Below, piece after piece: positions 20,384 through 30,438 of a stretch of 64,000 nucleotides of DNA. The translations under genes were made by a program, and so were the position numbers. Within the stretch, counting starts at the first letter, position 1. Every line of letters begins with the position of its first letter. The stretch comes from Beijerinckiaceae bacterium RH AL1 (GTDB taxonomy: Bacteria; Pseudomonadota; Alphaproteobacteria; Rhizobiales; Beijerinckiaceae). The DNA lies in the NCBI GenBank assembly GCA_901457705.2, contig LR590083.2, positions 2,170,597 through 2,234,596 on the forward strand, read 5' to 3'. The notes beneath the pieces are model-generated. The model ran no database searches, had not been told where the DNA came from, and worked only from the letters and a program-made list of their open reading frames with translations.

Positions 20384-20956
20384 TCACGCGTGGTTCTTCA
20401 ATCTCAATCCGAAGCCGACCCACATCATGCCTGTAAAAAGCAGGTCGATGCCGAGCAGCGTTCCCAGGATCGCATAGGAGTTGTTCGGCCAGCCCAGGAT
20501 GATGAGGAGGCCGACCAGCGACGTCACGACACCGCCGACGATGACGAGCGAGCGGGCATGCGAATGCATGTGCGTGCCGATGTAGATGCGGACGATGCCT
20601 GCGGTGAGCAGGGACGCGCCGAGCATGAGGGTCAGCACGATCGCCGCCTTGATCGGCTGGGCGAGCGCGAACGAGCCACCGACGATGTAGAGGAGCCCGG
20701 CCAGCACCATCAGGAAGAAGCGGCCCCAGGTGCGGCTGCCGACCCCGACCATGATCTCGGTGCCACCGGCGATGATCATGAAGACGGCGATGATGTAGAC
20801 CGTGGTGATCGTCGCGTGCACGTCCATGACCAGGGCCACGGCCCCGAAGACCATGGCCAGGACGCCGAGGCCGACGAACCAGCCCCAGCGATGCTTGAGG
20901 TTTTCCATTGCCGTGCCGAGCGACGGCACTTTCCGCTGGGGGAGCGTCGAAGGCAT
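20384..20956 (-). CDS. HdeD family membrane protein
   Basis: This 190-residue protein has six predicted membrane helices arranged as three repeated pairs, as in HdeD (DUF308) proteins linked to acid resistance. The first is WFVGLGVLAMVFGAVALVMD and the second begins TTVYIIAVFMIIAGGTEI. Later pairs include MVLAGLLYIVGGSFALAQP and RSLVIVGGVVTSLVGLLIILGWP. The start MPSTLPQR at 20956 was preferred; MENLKHRW (20908) is a possible shorter start. It lies 34 bases upstream of ppdK on the same strand and may share its transcript. Function beyond the family name is unknown. Confidence 0.82.
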   Translation of the reverse strand: MPSTLPQRKVPSLGTAMENLKHRWGWFVGLGVLAMVFGAVALVMDVHATITTVYIIAVFMIIAGGTEIMVGVGSRTWGRFFLMVLAGLLYIVGGSFALAQPIKAAIVLTLMLGASLLTAGIVRIYIGTHMHSHARSLVIVGGVVTSLVGLLIILGWPNNSYAILGTLLGIDLLFTGMMWVGFGLRLKNHA

Positions 20957-21271
20957 AGGACCATCCCAGGCTTGCGCGCGGCGCGCGAGGGTTGTTAAAG
21001 GGGCGCCTGCTCGCCGGCGTGCGGGAACCTCGCGCCGGCCGTCTTTGGCATGGATCGAGGCGCCGGGCACGACAAATTCCGAGGGCCGCAAGGCCGTGTG
21101 GCGGGGAAGCCGCACCAAGGGACGCGTGATCCGGCTCGCGTTGCCGCTCAAGTCGAAACTGGATAATCAGAGCTTTGGCCTGCCAACACGTTCTTGGCCG
21201 AAGCAACGTTGTTTCCTAAGCCGCCTGCGAGGCGGCAGCGGTGACGGCGCGGACCGATCGAAAGAGGCGAG
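20957..21271. promoter_or_regulatory. divergent intergenic region between the HdeD-like gene and dxs
   Basis: About 315 bases separate two divergently transcribed genes. I see GC-rich short palindromes (for example gcgcgcggcgcgcg near 20974) and an AT-richer patch at 21150-21215, but no convincing coding frame, riboswitch or terminator. Promoters for both genes are expected here. GAGGCGAG just before 21272 is the dxs ribosome site. Confidence 0.5.
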
Positions 21272-23205
21272 ATGACGGAAGAATCGAAGACACCCCTCCT
21301 CGACACGATCGTCACGCCAGCCGACCTCCGCAAGCTCCAGGAAAACCAGCTCCACCAGGTCGCCGACGAGCTGCGCACCGAGACTATCGATGCGGTCTCC
21401 GTCACCGGCGGCCACCTCGGCGCCGGCCTCGGCGTCGTCGAGCTGACGACCGCCCTGCACTACGTCTTCGACACGCCGTCCGACCGCATCATCTGGGACG
21501 TCGGTCACCAGGCCTATCCGCACAAGATCCTGACCGGACGCCGCGAGCGCATCCGCACCCTGCGCAAGGGTGGCGGCCTCTCCGGCTTCACCAACCGCAC
21601 CGAGAGCGAGTACGACCCCTTCGGCGCCGGCCATTCGTCGACCTCGATCTCGGCCGGCCTCGGCATGGCCGTCGCCAACAAGTTTTCGGGCAAGGACAAG
21701 GCCAACGTCATCGCCGTGATCGGCGACGGCGCCATGTCGGCCGGCATGGCCTATGAGGCGATGAACAACGCCGGCGCGATGCACGCTCGCCTGATCGTCA
21801 TCTTGAACGACAACGAGATGTCGATCGCCCCGCCCGCCGGCGCGCTGTCGTCCTACCTCGCCCGCCTCGTCTCGGGCGGCACGTACCGCACGGTGCGCGA
21901 GGCGGCCAAGCAGCTCGGCAAGCACCTGCCGAAGTTCGTCTACGACGCGCCCGCAAGACGGAGGAGTTCGCCCGCAACTTCTGGTCGGGCGGCACGATGT
22001 TCGAGGAGCTCGGCTTCTATTATGTCGGCCCGATCGACGGCCATAACCTCGACCACCTGCTCCCGGTCTTGAAGAACGTCCGCGACGCCGAGACGGGTCC
22101 GATCCTCGTCCACGTCGTAACCAAGAAGGGCAAGGGCTACGCGCCGGCCGAGGAGAGCTACGAGAAGGGCCACGCCGTCGTGCCCTTCGACGTGATAACG
22201 GGCACGCAGAACAAGCCGAAGGCGAATGCGCCGTCCTACACCAAGGTGTTCGCAGAAGCGCTGATCGCCGAGGCCAAGACGGACACCAAGATCGTCGCGG
22301 TGACCGCCGCGATGCCGAACGGCACCGGCCTCGACCTGTTCGACAAGGCCTATCCCGAGCGCACCTTCGACGTCGGCATCGCCGAGCAGCACGCGGTGAC
22401 CTTCTGCGCCGGCCTAGCCACCGAGGGCTACAAGCCGTTCTGCGCGATCTACTCGACCTTCCTGCAGCGCGCCTACGACCAGATCGTCCACGACGTGGCG
22501 ATCCAGAACCTGCCGGTCCGCTTCGCGATCGACCGGGCCGGCTACGTCGGCGCGGATGGTGCCACGCACTGCGGCACGTTCGACACGTCCTACCTCGGCA
22601 TCCTGCCGAACATGGTTGTGATGGCCGCTGCCGACGAGGCGGAGCTCGTCCACATGGTCGCGACCGCCGCGGCCTACGACAAGGGCCCGATCGCCTTCCG
22701 TTACCCGCGCGGCGAGGGCAACGGCGTCGACATGCCGGTGAAGGGCCAGGTGCTCGAGATCGGCAAAGGCCGCATGATCCGCGAGGGCAAGCAGGTCGCC
22801 CTTCTCTCCTTCGGCACGCGCCTGAAAGAGGTGCAGCTCGCGGCCGAAGACCTCGAGAAGCACGGCATCTCGGCGACGATTGCCGACGCCCGCTTCGCCA
22901 AGCCGCTCGATATGGACCTGATCCGCAAGCTCGTCGCCACGCACCAGGTGCTGATCACCATCGAGGAAGGCTCGGTCGGCGGCTTCGGCTCGTTCGTGCA
23001 GCAGGCGCTGCTCGAGGAGGGCGCTTTCGACATGGGCACCCTGAAGTTCCGCTCGATGGTCATGCCCGACCACTTTTACGAGCACGACAAGCCCGAGAAG
23101 CTCTACGCCAACGTCGGCCTCGACGCGAAGGGCATCGTCAAGAAGGTGCTCGACACCCTCGGCCAGGGCGAGGTGCGCTCGCCGGTCCGGAGCCTGAGCG
23201 CGTAG
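21272..23205 (+). pseudogene. dxs: 1-deoxy-D-xylulose-5-phosphate synthase, interrupted by a one-base frameshift
   Basis: DXS condenses pyruvate and glyceraldehyde 3-phosphate, the first step of the MEP isoprenoid pathway. The first frame (to about 21949) has [32 protein letters not shown] and the ThDP motif [18 protein letters not shown]. The second frame resumes with [32 protein letters not shown] and carries [18 protein letters not shown] and the C-terminal domain. Between TACGACGCG (21941-21949) and CGCAAGACG (21952-21960) only two bases lie where three are needed, so one base is missing. The rest is full length and uncorrupted. The enzyme is normally essential in this group, so a sequence error is likely. 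Confidence 0.9.
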
Positions 23206-23214
23206 CGTCTCGGC

Positions 23215-23709
23215 TCACGGACCGTCGTCGGCCGCCCTCAACAACGCCTCGAGATCGAGCCTGTCGTTCACCATCGCCAGGCTCCCGTCGGCGTCGCGCG
23301 GCCACTCCGCCTGCGGCTTGTCCCAGGTCAGCTCGACGCCGTTGCCGTCGGGATCGCGCAGGTAGAGCGCTTCGCTGACGCCGTGGTCTGCGGCGCCGTC
23401 GAGCGGGATGCCGGCGGCCCGCACGCGGCGCAGCGCGTCGCCGAGTGCCGCACGGGTCGGGTACAGGAAGGCGGCGTGGTAGAGGCCCGTCGAGCCCGGC
23501 GCCGGCGGATGGCCGCCGAGGCTCTCCCAGGTGTTGAGGCCGATGTGGTGGTGATAGCCGCCGGCCGACAGGAAGGCGGCGCGGGACCCGAACTTCTGCG
23601 TCAGCTCGAAGCCCAGCACGTCGCGGTAGAAGCCGATCGCCCGATCGAGATCGGCGACCTTGAGGTGGATGTGGCCGACGCGCACGCCGGCATCGATTGG
23701 TTCGCTCAT
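23215..23709 (-). CDS. VOC family protein (glyoxalase/extradiol dioxygenase fold)
   Basis: This 164-residue vicinal oxygen chelate protein begins VGHIHLKVADLDRAIGFYRDVLGFEL, giving the first metal-ligand His. GGYHHHIGLNTWES and LYHAAFLYP carry further His residues, and LYLRDPDGNGVELTWD gives the last Glu ligand. The pattern resembles catechol 2,3-dioxygenase-like CatE proteins. The substrate is unknown. The ATG at 23709 follows GAGGGG. It is 10 bases downstream of the SEC-C protein gene on the same strand and probably cotranscribed with it. Confidence 0.85.
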   Translation of the reverse strand: MSEPIDAGVRVGHIHLKVADLDRAIGFYRDVLGFELTQKFGSRAAFLSAGGYHHHIGLNTWESLGGHPPAPGSTGLYHAAFLYPTRAALGDALRRVRAAGIPLDGAADHGVSEALYLRDPDGNGVELTWDKPQAEWPRDADGSLAMVNDRLDLEALLRAADDGP

Positions 23710-23719
23710 GCGACGCCCC

Positions 23720-24652
23720 TCATCCGGTGGCGAGACAGCATTTCTTGGCCTTCTTGCCGCTGCCGCAGGGGCACGGGTCGTTGCGGCCAACATTGCGGAA
23801 CGGATTGACCGCGGGGGTTGGCTGCTCCCATCCAGCTTCCTCCTCGCCGGCGTTGCTGCCGTCGTCGGTCTCCCAATGCCGGGTCCATTCCAGCTCGGCG
23901 ACGACATCGTCGATCGAGCCGACGGCGAGATGCTCGAAGCGGCGCTCGTCGTCGTAGGCGGTGCGGGCCCGCGCCAGGTCTTTCCCGAAGTCGCTCCACT
24001 CTTGAAAGGTGCGGTCGATCCGGCCGGCTTTCCAGGCCTTCTCGACCATCGGCACGAGGTCGCGGAAATCGAGAAGGGCGACGGCCTGCATCCACGAGCG
24101 CCAGACCGGCGCCTCGTCCACCGCCGGACGCCGGCTGGCGAACGCGACGAGGAAGCGATGCATCTCCTCGCGATCGAGGCGTCGCTGCCAGGTGAGATAG
24201 ATCGCGGCGTCGAGCAGGGCACTGCGCACGATCTCATGGGCCTTCGGCTCCGCGACGAGAGCGAGAAGCGCGTCCGAATCGCCGTCGAACAGGCTGATCA
24301 CGAGGCGATGCACGCTGACGTCCAGGGCATCGCCGAGCAGATCTTCCACCTCGTCCGGCGACCGGCGCAGCAGCCGGAGCAAGGACGCAAAGGACTCGGC
24401 ATCGCGTGCGGCGGCGAGAATGTGGAGGCCGCGAAAGAAGCTTAGCCATTCCGGATCGGTCAGAGCCTTGCCGGCCGCTGCCCTGTCGAGCAGCGACCGC
24501 AGCGGCCGGCGCGCCTCGTCGAAGCGAGCGACGCAGGCGCGCAACGCCGCATCGGGAAACGGACGCCCCGCCAAGGCCGCGAGATGGGCGTCGATCGGCG
24601 CGCTCTCCGTCTCGTCGCGTGTGGACACGATCACGTCCGATCCCCCGGTCAT
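23720..24652 (-). CDS. SEC-C motif protein (DUF1186-like)
   Basis: About 310 residues. Most of the protein is an alpha-helical region (PDAALRACVARFDEARRPLRSLL through FGKDLARARTAYDDERRF) resembling DUF1186. The C-terminus is a zinc-binding SEC-C motif, VGRNDPCPCGSGKKAKKCC, the module found at the end of SecA and many proteins of unknown role. No catalytic residues are evident, and the role is unknown. A start at 24667 is also open; 24652 (MTGGSD) has AGGT upstream. It lies just beyond the rpmF terminator, so transcription likely begins in the short gap or by read-through. Confidence 0.75.
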   Translation of the reverse strand: MTGGSDVIVSTRDETESAPIDAHLAALAGRPFPDAALRACVARFDEARRPLRSLLDRAAAGKALTDPEWLSFFRGLHILAAARDAESFASLLRLLRRSPDEVEDLLGDALDVSVHRLVISLFDGDSDALLALVAEPKAHEIVRSALLDAAIYLTWQRRLDREEMHRFLVAFASRRPAVDEAPVWRSWMQAVALLDFRDLVPMVEKAWKAGRIDRTFQEWSDFGKDLARARTAYDDERRFEHLAVGSIDDVVAELEWTRHWETDDGSNAGEEEAGWEQPTPAVNPFRNVGRNDPCPCGSGKKAKKCCLATG

Positions 24653-24669
24653 CGACCTGTGCACCAACG

Positions 24670-24693
24670 AAAAAGGCCCGCCGAAGCGGGCCT
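24670..24693 (-). terminator. intrinsic terminator of rpmF
   Basis: In the minus-strand transcript AGGCCCGC pairs with GCGGGCCT (plus 24674-24681 with 24686-24693) around a stable UUCG tetraloop, then a run of Ts (plus A24670-24674). It lies about 25 bases after the rpmF stop codon. It is a textbook rho-independent terminator. Confidence 0.85.
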
Positions 24694-24716
24694 GTTTCTC
24701 GTGGAAAAGCCTCGGC

Positions 24717-24908
24717 TTACGCCTCGGCGCTCTTCTTCGGCGCGAGGACCTGGCGGCCCTTGTACATGCCGGTCTTCAGGTCGATGTGGTGCGGGCGACG
24801 CAACTCGCCGGAGTCCTTGTCCTCGACGTAGGTCGGGGCCTTGAGGGCATCGGCGGAGCGGCGGAAGCCGCGCTTCATCGGGGAGGTTTTGCGCTTCGGG
24901 ACGGCCAT
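24717..24908 (-). CDS. rpmF: 50S ribosomal protein L32
   Basis: This 63-residue protein begins [18 protein letters not shown] and continues [36 protein letters not shown]. Both the basic N-terminus and the [18 protein letters not shown] block are diagnostic of alphaproteobacterial L32. This form has no zinc-binding Cys pairs, as usual for the group. The start at 24908 is fixed by family alignment, with GAAGAG upstream. It is followed by a strong terminator. L32 sits near the peptidyl transferase region of the large subunit. Confidence 0.96.
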   Translation of the reverse strand: MAVPKRKTSPMKRGFRRSADALKAPTYVEDKDSGELRRPHHIDLKTGMYKGRQVLAPKKSAEA

Positions 24909-25024
24909 GATGTTCGCTCTTCTGGGACGCTTCCCAAAAGGGAAAGCTGCGTTCGGGGCGCCAGCGCGCCCTGAGGATCTCGGGAAAGCGCGCTGATACA
25001 CAAACATCGGCGGTTTGGCTACCC

Positions 25025-25444
25025 CTAGGCGGGGCGGTGGTCGTCGTGATCGACCGCTGCGCCGGCGCTATGGGCGACCTCGCCGTTCTCGGCCATGAAG
25101 CGCTCGAAGGTCTGGCGGTCCTTGGCGCGCTTCAGCTTGTCGACGAAGCCCTCGAACGCCGCAAGGCGGCTTTCGAGCGCCTGTCGCTGCGCCTCGATCT
25201 TCGCCAGCTCGCCGTCGCGCCAATCGTCGAAGGCGGTGTTGCCGGAGGAGCGGGTGGCCGGCGCCGTCGTCGCGGTGAACCAGCTTGGCGCCGGCGCCGT
25301 GCCGCGGGCGAGCGGCCATTTCATGTCGAGGGCGGAGAGGCGAAGGTCAAAGCGGTTCGCCATCCTCCAGGCGAACAGCGCGAGCCCGGCGAACAGGCCG
25401 AGCCAGAAGGCATCGTGAAGGAAGGGCATCATCGGGGGCAGCAT
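25025..25444 (-). CDS. DUF2852 domain membrane-anchored protein
   Basis: This 139-residue protein has one N-terminal membrane helix ([17 protein letters not shown]) and a cytoplasmic part. The segment [50 protein letters not shown] is the conserved core of DUF2852, likely a coiled coil. Function is unknown. AAGGAG is nine bases upstream of the ATG at 25444. It lies between leuB and rpmF on the same strand, but with gaps of over 90 bases on each side. Confidence 0.85.
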   Translation of the reverse strand: MLPPMMPFLHDAFWLGLFAGLALFAWRMANRFDLRLSALDMKWPLARGTAPAPSWFTATTAPATRSSGNTAFDDWRDGELAKIEAQRQALESRLAAFEGFVDKLKRAKDRQTFERFMAENGEVAHSAGAAVDHDDHRPA

Positions 25445-25535
25445 GGGGCTTCGCTCCTTGGGGGACGATGCCGGAGAGCCTAGGATGCCGGCCGAAATCC
25501 GCGCTGAACGGCGCGGTTCAGGCTGGGTTCAGCCC

Positions 25536-26639
25536 CTACGACCGCAGCGCCGCGACGATCGCGTCGCCCATCTCGCCCGTCGACAGGTGGGAGGGCGCGT
25601 CGCCCTGGATGTCCGCCGTCCGCAGGCCCTTCGCCAGCACGGCCGAGATTGCGGCCTCGATGCGGTCGGCGAGGTCGGCGCGAGCGAACGTGTAGCGCAT
25701 CGCCATGGCAAGCGAGCCGATCATCGCGATCGGGTTGGCGAGCCCCTGCCCCGCGATGTCGGGCGCCGAGCCGTGCACCGGCTCGTAGAGCGCCTTGCGC
25801 CGCCCGGTCTTGGCGTCGATGTCGCCGAGCGAGGCCGACGGCAGCATGCCGATCGAGCCGGTCAGCATGGCGGCGACATCCGACAGCATGTCGCCGAACA
25901 GGTTGTCGGTGACGATGACGTCGAAGCGCTTCGGCTGGCGCACGAGGCTCATGCCGAGCGCATCGGCGAGCTGGTGATCGAGCTTCACGTCGGCATAGTC
26001 GCGCTTGTGCAGAGCCGAGATCACCTCGTGCCACAGCACGCCCGACTTCATGACGTTGCGCTTCTCGGAGGAGGTGACGCGACCGCCGCGCTGGCGCGCC
26101 AGCTCGAAGGCGACGCGGCCGATCCGCTCGATCTCATAGGTGTCGTAGACCTGGGTGTCGATGCCGCGCTTCTGGCCGTTGCCGAGGTCGATGATCTCCT
26201 TCGGCTCGCCGAAATAGACGCCGCCCGTCAGCTCGCGCACGATCATGATGTCGAGCCCGTCGACCAGCTCGCGCTTGAGCGAGGACGCATCCGCCAGCGC
26301 CGGGTAGCAGATCGCGGGGCGGAGGTTCGCGTAGAGCTGCATGTCCTTGCGCAGCCGCAGGAGGCCGGACTCGGGGCGCACCTCGTAGGGCACGCCGTCC
26401 CACTTCGGGCCGCCCACGGCCGCGAGCAGCACGGCGTCGGCGGCTTGCGCCTTCGCCATGTCCTGGTCGGAGATCGCCACCTTGTAGGCATCGTAAGCCG
26501 CGCCGCCGACGAGGCCGCGGTCGATCTCGAAGTCCGCCGCGCCCTCGGCCTGAAGCGCCGCGATCACCTTCTCGACCTCGGCCATCACCTCGGGGCCGAT
26601 GCCGTCGCCGGGGAGGAGGAAGAGGGAGTAGGTCGCCAT
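25536..26639 (-). CDS. leuB: 3-isopropylmalate dehydrogenase
   Basis: LeuB oxidises and decarboxylates 3-isopropylmalate to 2-oxoisocaproate in leucine synthesis, with NAD and Mg. This 367-residue protein opens [24 protein letters not shown]. Substrate-binding Args are in [19 protein letters not shown], the Tyr/Lys region is [17 protein letters not shown], and the NAD and metal segment [27 protein letters not shown] is followed by [18 protein letters not shown]. The start MATYS is fixed by the family. It is separate from ilvBNC in this window. Confidence 0.97.
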   Translation of the reverse strand: MATYSLFLLPGDGIGPEVMAEVEKVIAALQAEGAADFEIDRGLVGGAAYDAYKVAISDQDMAKAQAADAVLLAAVGGPKWDGVPYEVRPESGLLRLRKDMQLYANLRPAICYPALADASSLKRELVDGLDIMIVRELTGGVYFGEPKEIIDLGNGQKRGIDTQVYDTYEIERIGRVAFELARQRGGRVTSSEKRNVMKSGVLWHEVISALHKRDYADVKLDHQLADALGMSLVRQPKRFDVIVTDNLFGDMLSDVAAMLTGSIGMLPSASLGDIDAKTGRRKALYEPVHGSAPDIAGQGLANPIAMIGSLAMAMRYTFARADLADRIEAAISAVLAKGLRTADIQGDAPSHLSTGEMGDAIVAALRS

Positions 26640-26711
26640 GGGTCGGGTCCGGTAAGGGGCTAAGGCGCCGTGGTGAAGCACAGGGCGGAGGCTTTGACCA
26701 GCCGAGGTGCG

Positions 26712-27089
26712 CTACCCCGCCTCTCGCAGCTGCTGCTCGATCGACTTCGTGCGCGGCGTCACCACATCGCCGGTGTGCTGGGTCGTCACGGTCTCGATGA
26801 GCACGATCCAGCACTCATCGTCAGCAACCGGGTTGTGCATGACGCCCTTCGGCACGACGCAGAACTCACCCTCGTTCAGCACGACGTCCCTGCCGCCCTC
26901 GAACTCGATGCGCAGACGGCCGCGCACGACCTGGAACAGCTCGTCCTCCGCGTCGTGCTTGTGCCAGGCGAGCTGGCCCTTCACCTTGGCGACCTTCACA
27001 TACTGATCGTTGACGCGCGCCACCACCCGCGGCGACCAGTGGTCGGTCACGCCGTCGAAGGCTGCTTCCAGATTGATCGCGCCGATCAT
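26712..27089 (-). CDS. cupin domain protein
   Basis: This 125-residue single-domain cupin has motif 1 in WHKHDAEDELFQVVRGRLRIEF (two His and a Glu as metal ligands) and motif 2 in FCVVPKGVMHNPVADDE with the last His. It therefore probably binds a divalent metal. The family covers isomerases, dioxygenases and binding proteins, and nothing here shows the substrate. It lies 62 bases after parC on the same strand and about 70 bases before leuB. Confidence 0.85.
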   Translation of the reverse strand: MIGAINLEAAFDGVTDHWSPRVVARVNDQYVKVAKVKGQLAWHKHDAEDELFQVVRGRLRIEFEGGRDVVLNEGEFCVVPKGVMHNPVADDECWIVLIETVTTQHTGDVVTPRTKSIEQQLREAG

Positions 27090-27151
27090 CGCCGTCTCCC
27101 GTGCCTAGAGTACTCCGTCCGCATGAGCCGTCGGTCGTAAAAGCGCGCCGC

Positions 27152-29434
27152 TTACGTGAACCTGTTTGCCTTCGGGAAACCCTTCGGCGGCAAACGGCCG
27201 GCTTCGGCGCGGTTGCCAATCCAGTCGCGCAGCTCGGGCTTCTTGACGACGTAAGTGCGGCCCGCCGTGTCCTGCCAGGAGAGGCCATCCTCGACCTTGA
27301 AGATGCGGATGTCGGCGATGCCGCCGTCGCGATAGCGCTGCAGCCGCACGCCCTTCCCTCTCGTCATCTCCGGCACCTGGTCGAGCGGGAACACGAGGAG
27401 CCGCCGGTTCTCGCCGATCACCGCGACCTGGTCGCCGGAGGCCGGCACCAGCAGGACGGCTTCGGCGGGCTTCTCAACGTTGAGGACCTGTCGGCCCTTG
27501 CGCGTCTCGCCGATCATCTCGTCCTGGCTGACGCGGAAGCCGCGCCCGTCGGTCGAGGCGATCAGCATCCTGGTGCCGGGCACGTAGGGCATCACGGCCA
27601 CGATGTCCTCGCCCTCGCCGAGGTCGGCCATCACGCGGATCGGCTCGCCCTGCCCGCGGCCGCCCGGCAGCTTGGATCCGTCGAGCGTGAACACGCGACC
27701 GTCGGTCGCCAGCACGAGGATGCGCGTCGTCGTCTCGGCGAGGAAGCTCGTCTTCAGCTTGTCGTCGCCCTTGAACTGCAGGCCCGTCAGATCGGCGACA
27801 TGGCCCTTAAGCGCGCGGATCCAGCCCTTTTCCGACACCACGACCGTGATCGGCTCGCGCTCGACCAGAGCCGCGGAAGCCCGCTCGACGTCGGCGGCCG
27901 CGGGCGCCTCGGCGAAGGTCGTGCGACGCCGCCCGAGCTGCGTCTCCGGCCCGTACTTCTTCCGCAGCTCCTTGATCTGCGCGGCCACGGTCTTCCACTG
28001 CTTGCCATCGTCGGCGAGCAGCGACTCGACCTCGGCCTTTTCCTTCACAAGCGCGTCGTTCTCGCGCTTCAGCTCCATCTCCTCGAGACGACGCAGGCTG
28101 CGCAGCCGCGTGTCGAGGATGTAGTTGACCTGCACCTCGGAGAGCTTGAAGGTTTGGGCCAGGACTTCCTTCGGCTCGTCTTCCTCGCGGATGATGCGGA
28201 TCACCTCGTCGAGATTGAGGAAGACGACGAGCATGCCCGCCAGCACCTCGAGGCGGTGCTCGATCTTGGCGAGCCGATGGCGTGAGCGGCGGACCAGCAC
28301 GTTGCGGCGATGGTCGAGCCACTGCCGCAGCGCTTCCTTTAGCGACACCACCTTCGGGATCACGCCGTCGACGAGCACGTTCATGTTCATCGCGAAGCGG
28401 GTCTCGAGCTCGCTGGCGCGGAACAGCTGCTCCATCATGACGGCAGGCTCGACCGCGCGGCTCTTCGGCTCGATGACGATGCGGATGTCCTCGGCCGATT
28501 CGTCGCGCACGTCGGCGACGAGCGGCAGCTTCTTCTCGCCCAGAAGCTCCGCGAGCTTCTCGATCAGCCGCGACTTCTGGACCATGTAGGGGATCTCGGT
28601 GACCACCACTTGCCAGACGCCGCGCGCGCCCTCCTCCTTGCTCCAGCGCGCGCGCAGCCGGAACGCGCCGCGCCCGGTGCGGTAGGCTTCGGCGATCGAC
28701 GCCGCCGGCTCGACGATGATGCCGCCGGTCGGAAAGTCCGGCCCGTGCACGAACTGCAAGAGGTCGTCGGTCTCGGCGCCCGGCTTGCCGGACTTGCCCG
28801 CCTCCGCCGGCGGATGCGCGATCATGTAGAGCGCCGCATCGCACAGCTCGGCGACGTTGTGCGGCGGGATCGACGTCGCCATGCCGACCGCGATGCCCTG
28901 CGCGCCGTTGGCCAGCATGTTCGGAAAAGCCGACGGCAGCACGATGGGCTCGCGCTCGGTCCCCGCGTAGTTGTCGCGGAAGTCGATCGCGTCCTCGTCG
29001 ATGCCCTCGAGCAGCAGGCGCGCGACCTCGGTCATGCGCGCCTCGGTGTAGCGGTAGGCGGCTGCGCCATCGCCGTCGATGTTGCCGAAGTTGCCCTGCC
29101 CGTCGACCAGCGGGTAGCGCGAGGAGAAGTCCTGCGCCAAACGAACCAGCGCGTCGTAGATCGCCTGGTCGCCGTGCGGATGGAACGAGCCCATCACGTC
29201 GCCGACGATCTTCGCGCACTTGCGGAAGGCGGTGCCGGGATCGAGCCGCAGCACCTGCATCCCGTAGAGGATGCGCCGATGCACCGGCTTCAGGCCGTCG
29301 CGGGCGTCCGGCAGCGCGCGCCCGGTGATCGTCGAGAGCGCATAGGCGAGGTAGCGCTCCTCCAACGCCTCGTGGAGCGACACGGGATCGATCGAGCCGC
29401 CGTTCGGCGGCGGGGGCGCGGGAGACTTGGCCAT
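27152..29434 (-). CDS. parC: DNA topoisomerase IV subunit A
   Basis: ParC is the DNA-breaking subunit of topoisomerase IV, which unlinks daughter chromosomes with ParE. At 760 residues it has the quinolone-region segment [20 protein letters not shown] and the catalytic Tyr129 in [10 protein letters not shown], preceded by [19 protein letters not shown]. The C-terminal half has the shorter beta-pinwheel typical of ParC (GYLRALK-like [13 protein letters not shown] and [14 protein letters not shown]) without the GyrA-box, which separates it from GyrA. It is divergent from the small secreted gene at 29606. Confidence 0.94.
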   Translation of the reverse strand: MAKSPAPPPPNGGSIDPVSLHEALEERYLAYALSTITGRALPDARDGLKPVHRRILYGMQVLRLDPGTAFRKCAKIVGDVMGSFHPHGDQAIYDALVRLAQDFSSRYPLVDGQGNFGNIDGDGAAAYRYTEARMTEVARLLLEGIDEDAIDFRDNYAGTEREPIVLPSAFPNMLANGAQGIAVGMATSIPPHNVAELCDAALYMIAHPPAEAGKSGKPGAETDDLLQFVHGPDFPTGGIIVEPAASIAEAYRTGRGAFRLRARWSKEEGARGVWQVVVTEIPYMVQKSRLIEKLAELLGEKKLPLVADVRDESAEDIRIVIEPKSRAVEPAVMMEQLFRASELETRFAMNMNVLVDGVIPKVVSLKEALRQWLDHRRNVLVRRSRHRLAKIEHRLEVLAGMLVVFLNLDEVIRIIREEDEPKEVLAQTFKLSEVQVNYILDTRLRSLRRLEEMELKRENDALVKEKAEVESLLADDGKQWKTVAAQIKELRKKYGPETQLGRRRTTFAEAPAAADVERASAALVEREPITVVVSEKGWIRALKGHVADLTGLQFKGDDKLKTSFLAETTTRILVLATDGRVFTLDGSKLPGGRGQGEPIRVMADLGEGEDIVAVMPYVPGTRMLIASTDGRGFRVSQDEMIGETRKGRQVLNVEKPAEAVLLVPASGDQVAVIGENRRLLVFPLDQVPEMTRGKGVRLQRYRDGGIADIRIFKVEDGLSWQDTAGRTYVVKKPELRDWIGNRAEAGRLPPKGFPKANRFT

Positions 29435-29605
29435 GGACGAGGGCTAAGCGAAGCCGCGGGAGTCGGCAAGTTCCCCTTTCGTTCGCAGCTTAGAGCCTCG
29501 TGTCATTTGCTTTACGAGACAGTCCGTCGCAGGCGCTCCCAGGAACATGCATCTCCCGTCCTTGTTGGCGCGGTCCCAAGGACAAAACGGTATCGGGAGA
29601 GAAGA

Positions 29606-29863
29606 ATGTCACGCATCCTCATCGCGTTTGCGACGCTTGGCCTGGCGATCGGCGCCGCCCACGCGCAAGGCGACAATTCGATGAACAACGCCAAGGCGCC
29701 CGGCACGACCGGCGCCATGAAGACGCCGACCGCGCCCGGCGTCGCCACCGACCCGCAGCAGGTGCAGGCCCAGCAGGGCGACGCGGCCAAGAGCTCGGCC
29801 GGCACGGTCGGCGCGGCGCCGGGCGCCGACACGCAGTCGCAGAAGCCGGCTGACAAAAAGTAA
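29606..29863 (+). CDS. small secreted Ala/Pro-rich protein
   Basis: The 85-residue product has a clear signal peptide (MSRILIAFATLGLAIGAAHAQG, cut after AHA). The mature part is disordered and rich in Ala, Pro, Thr, Gln and Gly (KAPGTTGAMKTPTAPGVATDP, AGTVGAAPGADTQSQ) with a Lys-rich end. GGGAGAGAAG lies before the ATG. A strong terminator begins 7 bases after the stop codon, so it is a complete single-gene unit. I do not know its function; similar short secreted proteins are common in Hyphomicrobiales. Confidence 0.7.
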   Translation: MSRILIAFATLGLAIGAAHAQGDNSMNNAKAPGTTGAMKTPTAPGVATDPQQVQAQQGDAAKSSAGTVGAAPGADTQSQKPADKK

Positions 29864-29870
29864 GCGGATT

Positions 29871-29902
29871 GAGCCGCGGCGACTTGCGCCGCGGCTCTTT
29901 CT
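29871..29902 (+). terminator. intrinsic terminator after the small secreted gene
   Basis: GAGCCGCGGCG (29871-29881) pairs perfectly over 11 bases with CGCCGCGGCTC (29887-29897) around an ACTTG loop, followed by TTTCTT. It can also protect against read-through into the opposing marR gene. Confidence 0.85.
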
Positions 29903-29934
29903 TCAAAGCGGCATCGTCGGGAGCTACAATACCG

Positions 29935-30381
29935 TCAGGCTCGCGAGCCATCGAGAACGCGAAGATCGCTTCGCACGCGGTCACCGTCTAATGCTGCCTC
30001 GATCTCTGCATGCGTCCGCTCCCAGAGCGGCACGGCTTCGGCAAGCACGGCGCGACCTTTGTCGGTGAGAGCAAGTCGCCGCGCTCGTCCGTCGTCGGGA
30101 TCGACGGACACCTCGACAAGGCCGCGACGGACCAGCGGCTTCAGTGCCGCCGTCAGCGTCGTCCGGTCCATCGACAGCAGGCGCGCCACGCCGGCGAAAG
30201 CGGCGGGCGCAGGCCTGTTCAGCGAGATGATCAGCGAGAATTGCCCGCTCGTCAGGTCGAGCGGTCGGTAGACCTCGTCGAACTTGCGCGCCAACGCGCG
30301 CGCCGCCCGCTGCGAATGCAGGCAAAGGCAGGTGTCGCGGACGTGCAGCGTCGTCTCGTAAGGCACCACCGATTTTGACAT
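29935..30381 (-). CDS. MarR family transcriptional regulator
   Basis: This 148-residue winged-helix regulator has a recognition region from SGQFSLIISLNRP through VARLLSMDRTTLTAALKPLVRRGLVEV and a wing DPDDGRARRLALTDKGRAVL. CLCLHSQRAARALARKFDE forms the N-terminal dimer helix. MarR proteins bind short palindromes as dimers and usually release DNA on ligand binding or Cys oxidation; two Cys (CLCLHS) near the N-terminus might be redox-active. It is divergent from the serine hydrolase, and the palindrome TTGATATCAA sits between them and again before the GST gene. It is probably an autoregulator of this cluster. Confidence 0.9.
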   Translation of the reverse strand: MSKSVVPYETTLHVRDTCLCLHSQRAARALARKFDEVYRPLDLTSGQFSLIISLNRPAPAAFAGVARLLSMDRTTLTAALKPLVRRGLVEVSVDPDDGRARRLALTDKGRAVLAEAVPLWERTHAEIEAALDGDRVRSDLRVLDGSRA

Positions 30382-30403
30382 GCTCGTTTTATATTGATAT
30401 CAA
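30375..30403 (+). promoter_or_regulatory. serine hydrolase promoter with MarR-type operator
   Basis: A perfect -35 TTGACA (30375-30380) is followed after 17 bases by a -10-like TATCAA (30398-30403). The 10-bp palindrome TTGATATCAA (30394-30403) overlaps that -10. It also lies 13 bases upstream of the divergent marR start. A bound dimer would block both directions. The same palindrome occurs at 31656-31665. Confidence 0.65.
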
Positions 30404-30438
30404 CCCTTTCCGTCAACGCACGGCGGGGGACAGACGCG

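Noticed and set aside
21940-22000. Programmed frameshifting or a genuinely split DXS
   Set aside because: There is no slippery heptamer or stimulatory hairpin at the junction, and the split would fall between the ThDP-binding parts. A missing base is simpler.
30394-30438. Upstream TTG start for the serine hydrolase
   Set aside because: It falls within the operator and -10 region; the ATG at 30439 has a ribosome site and fits the family.
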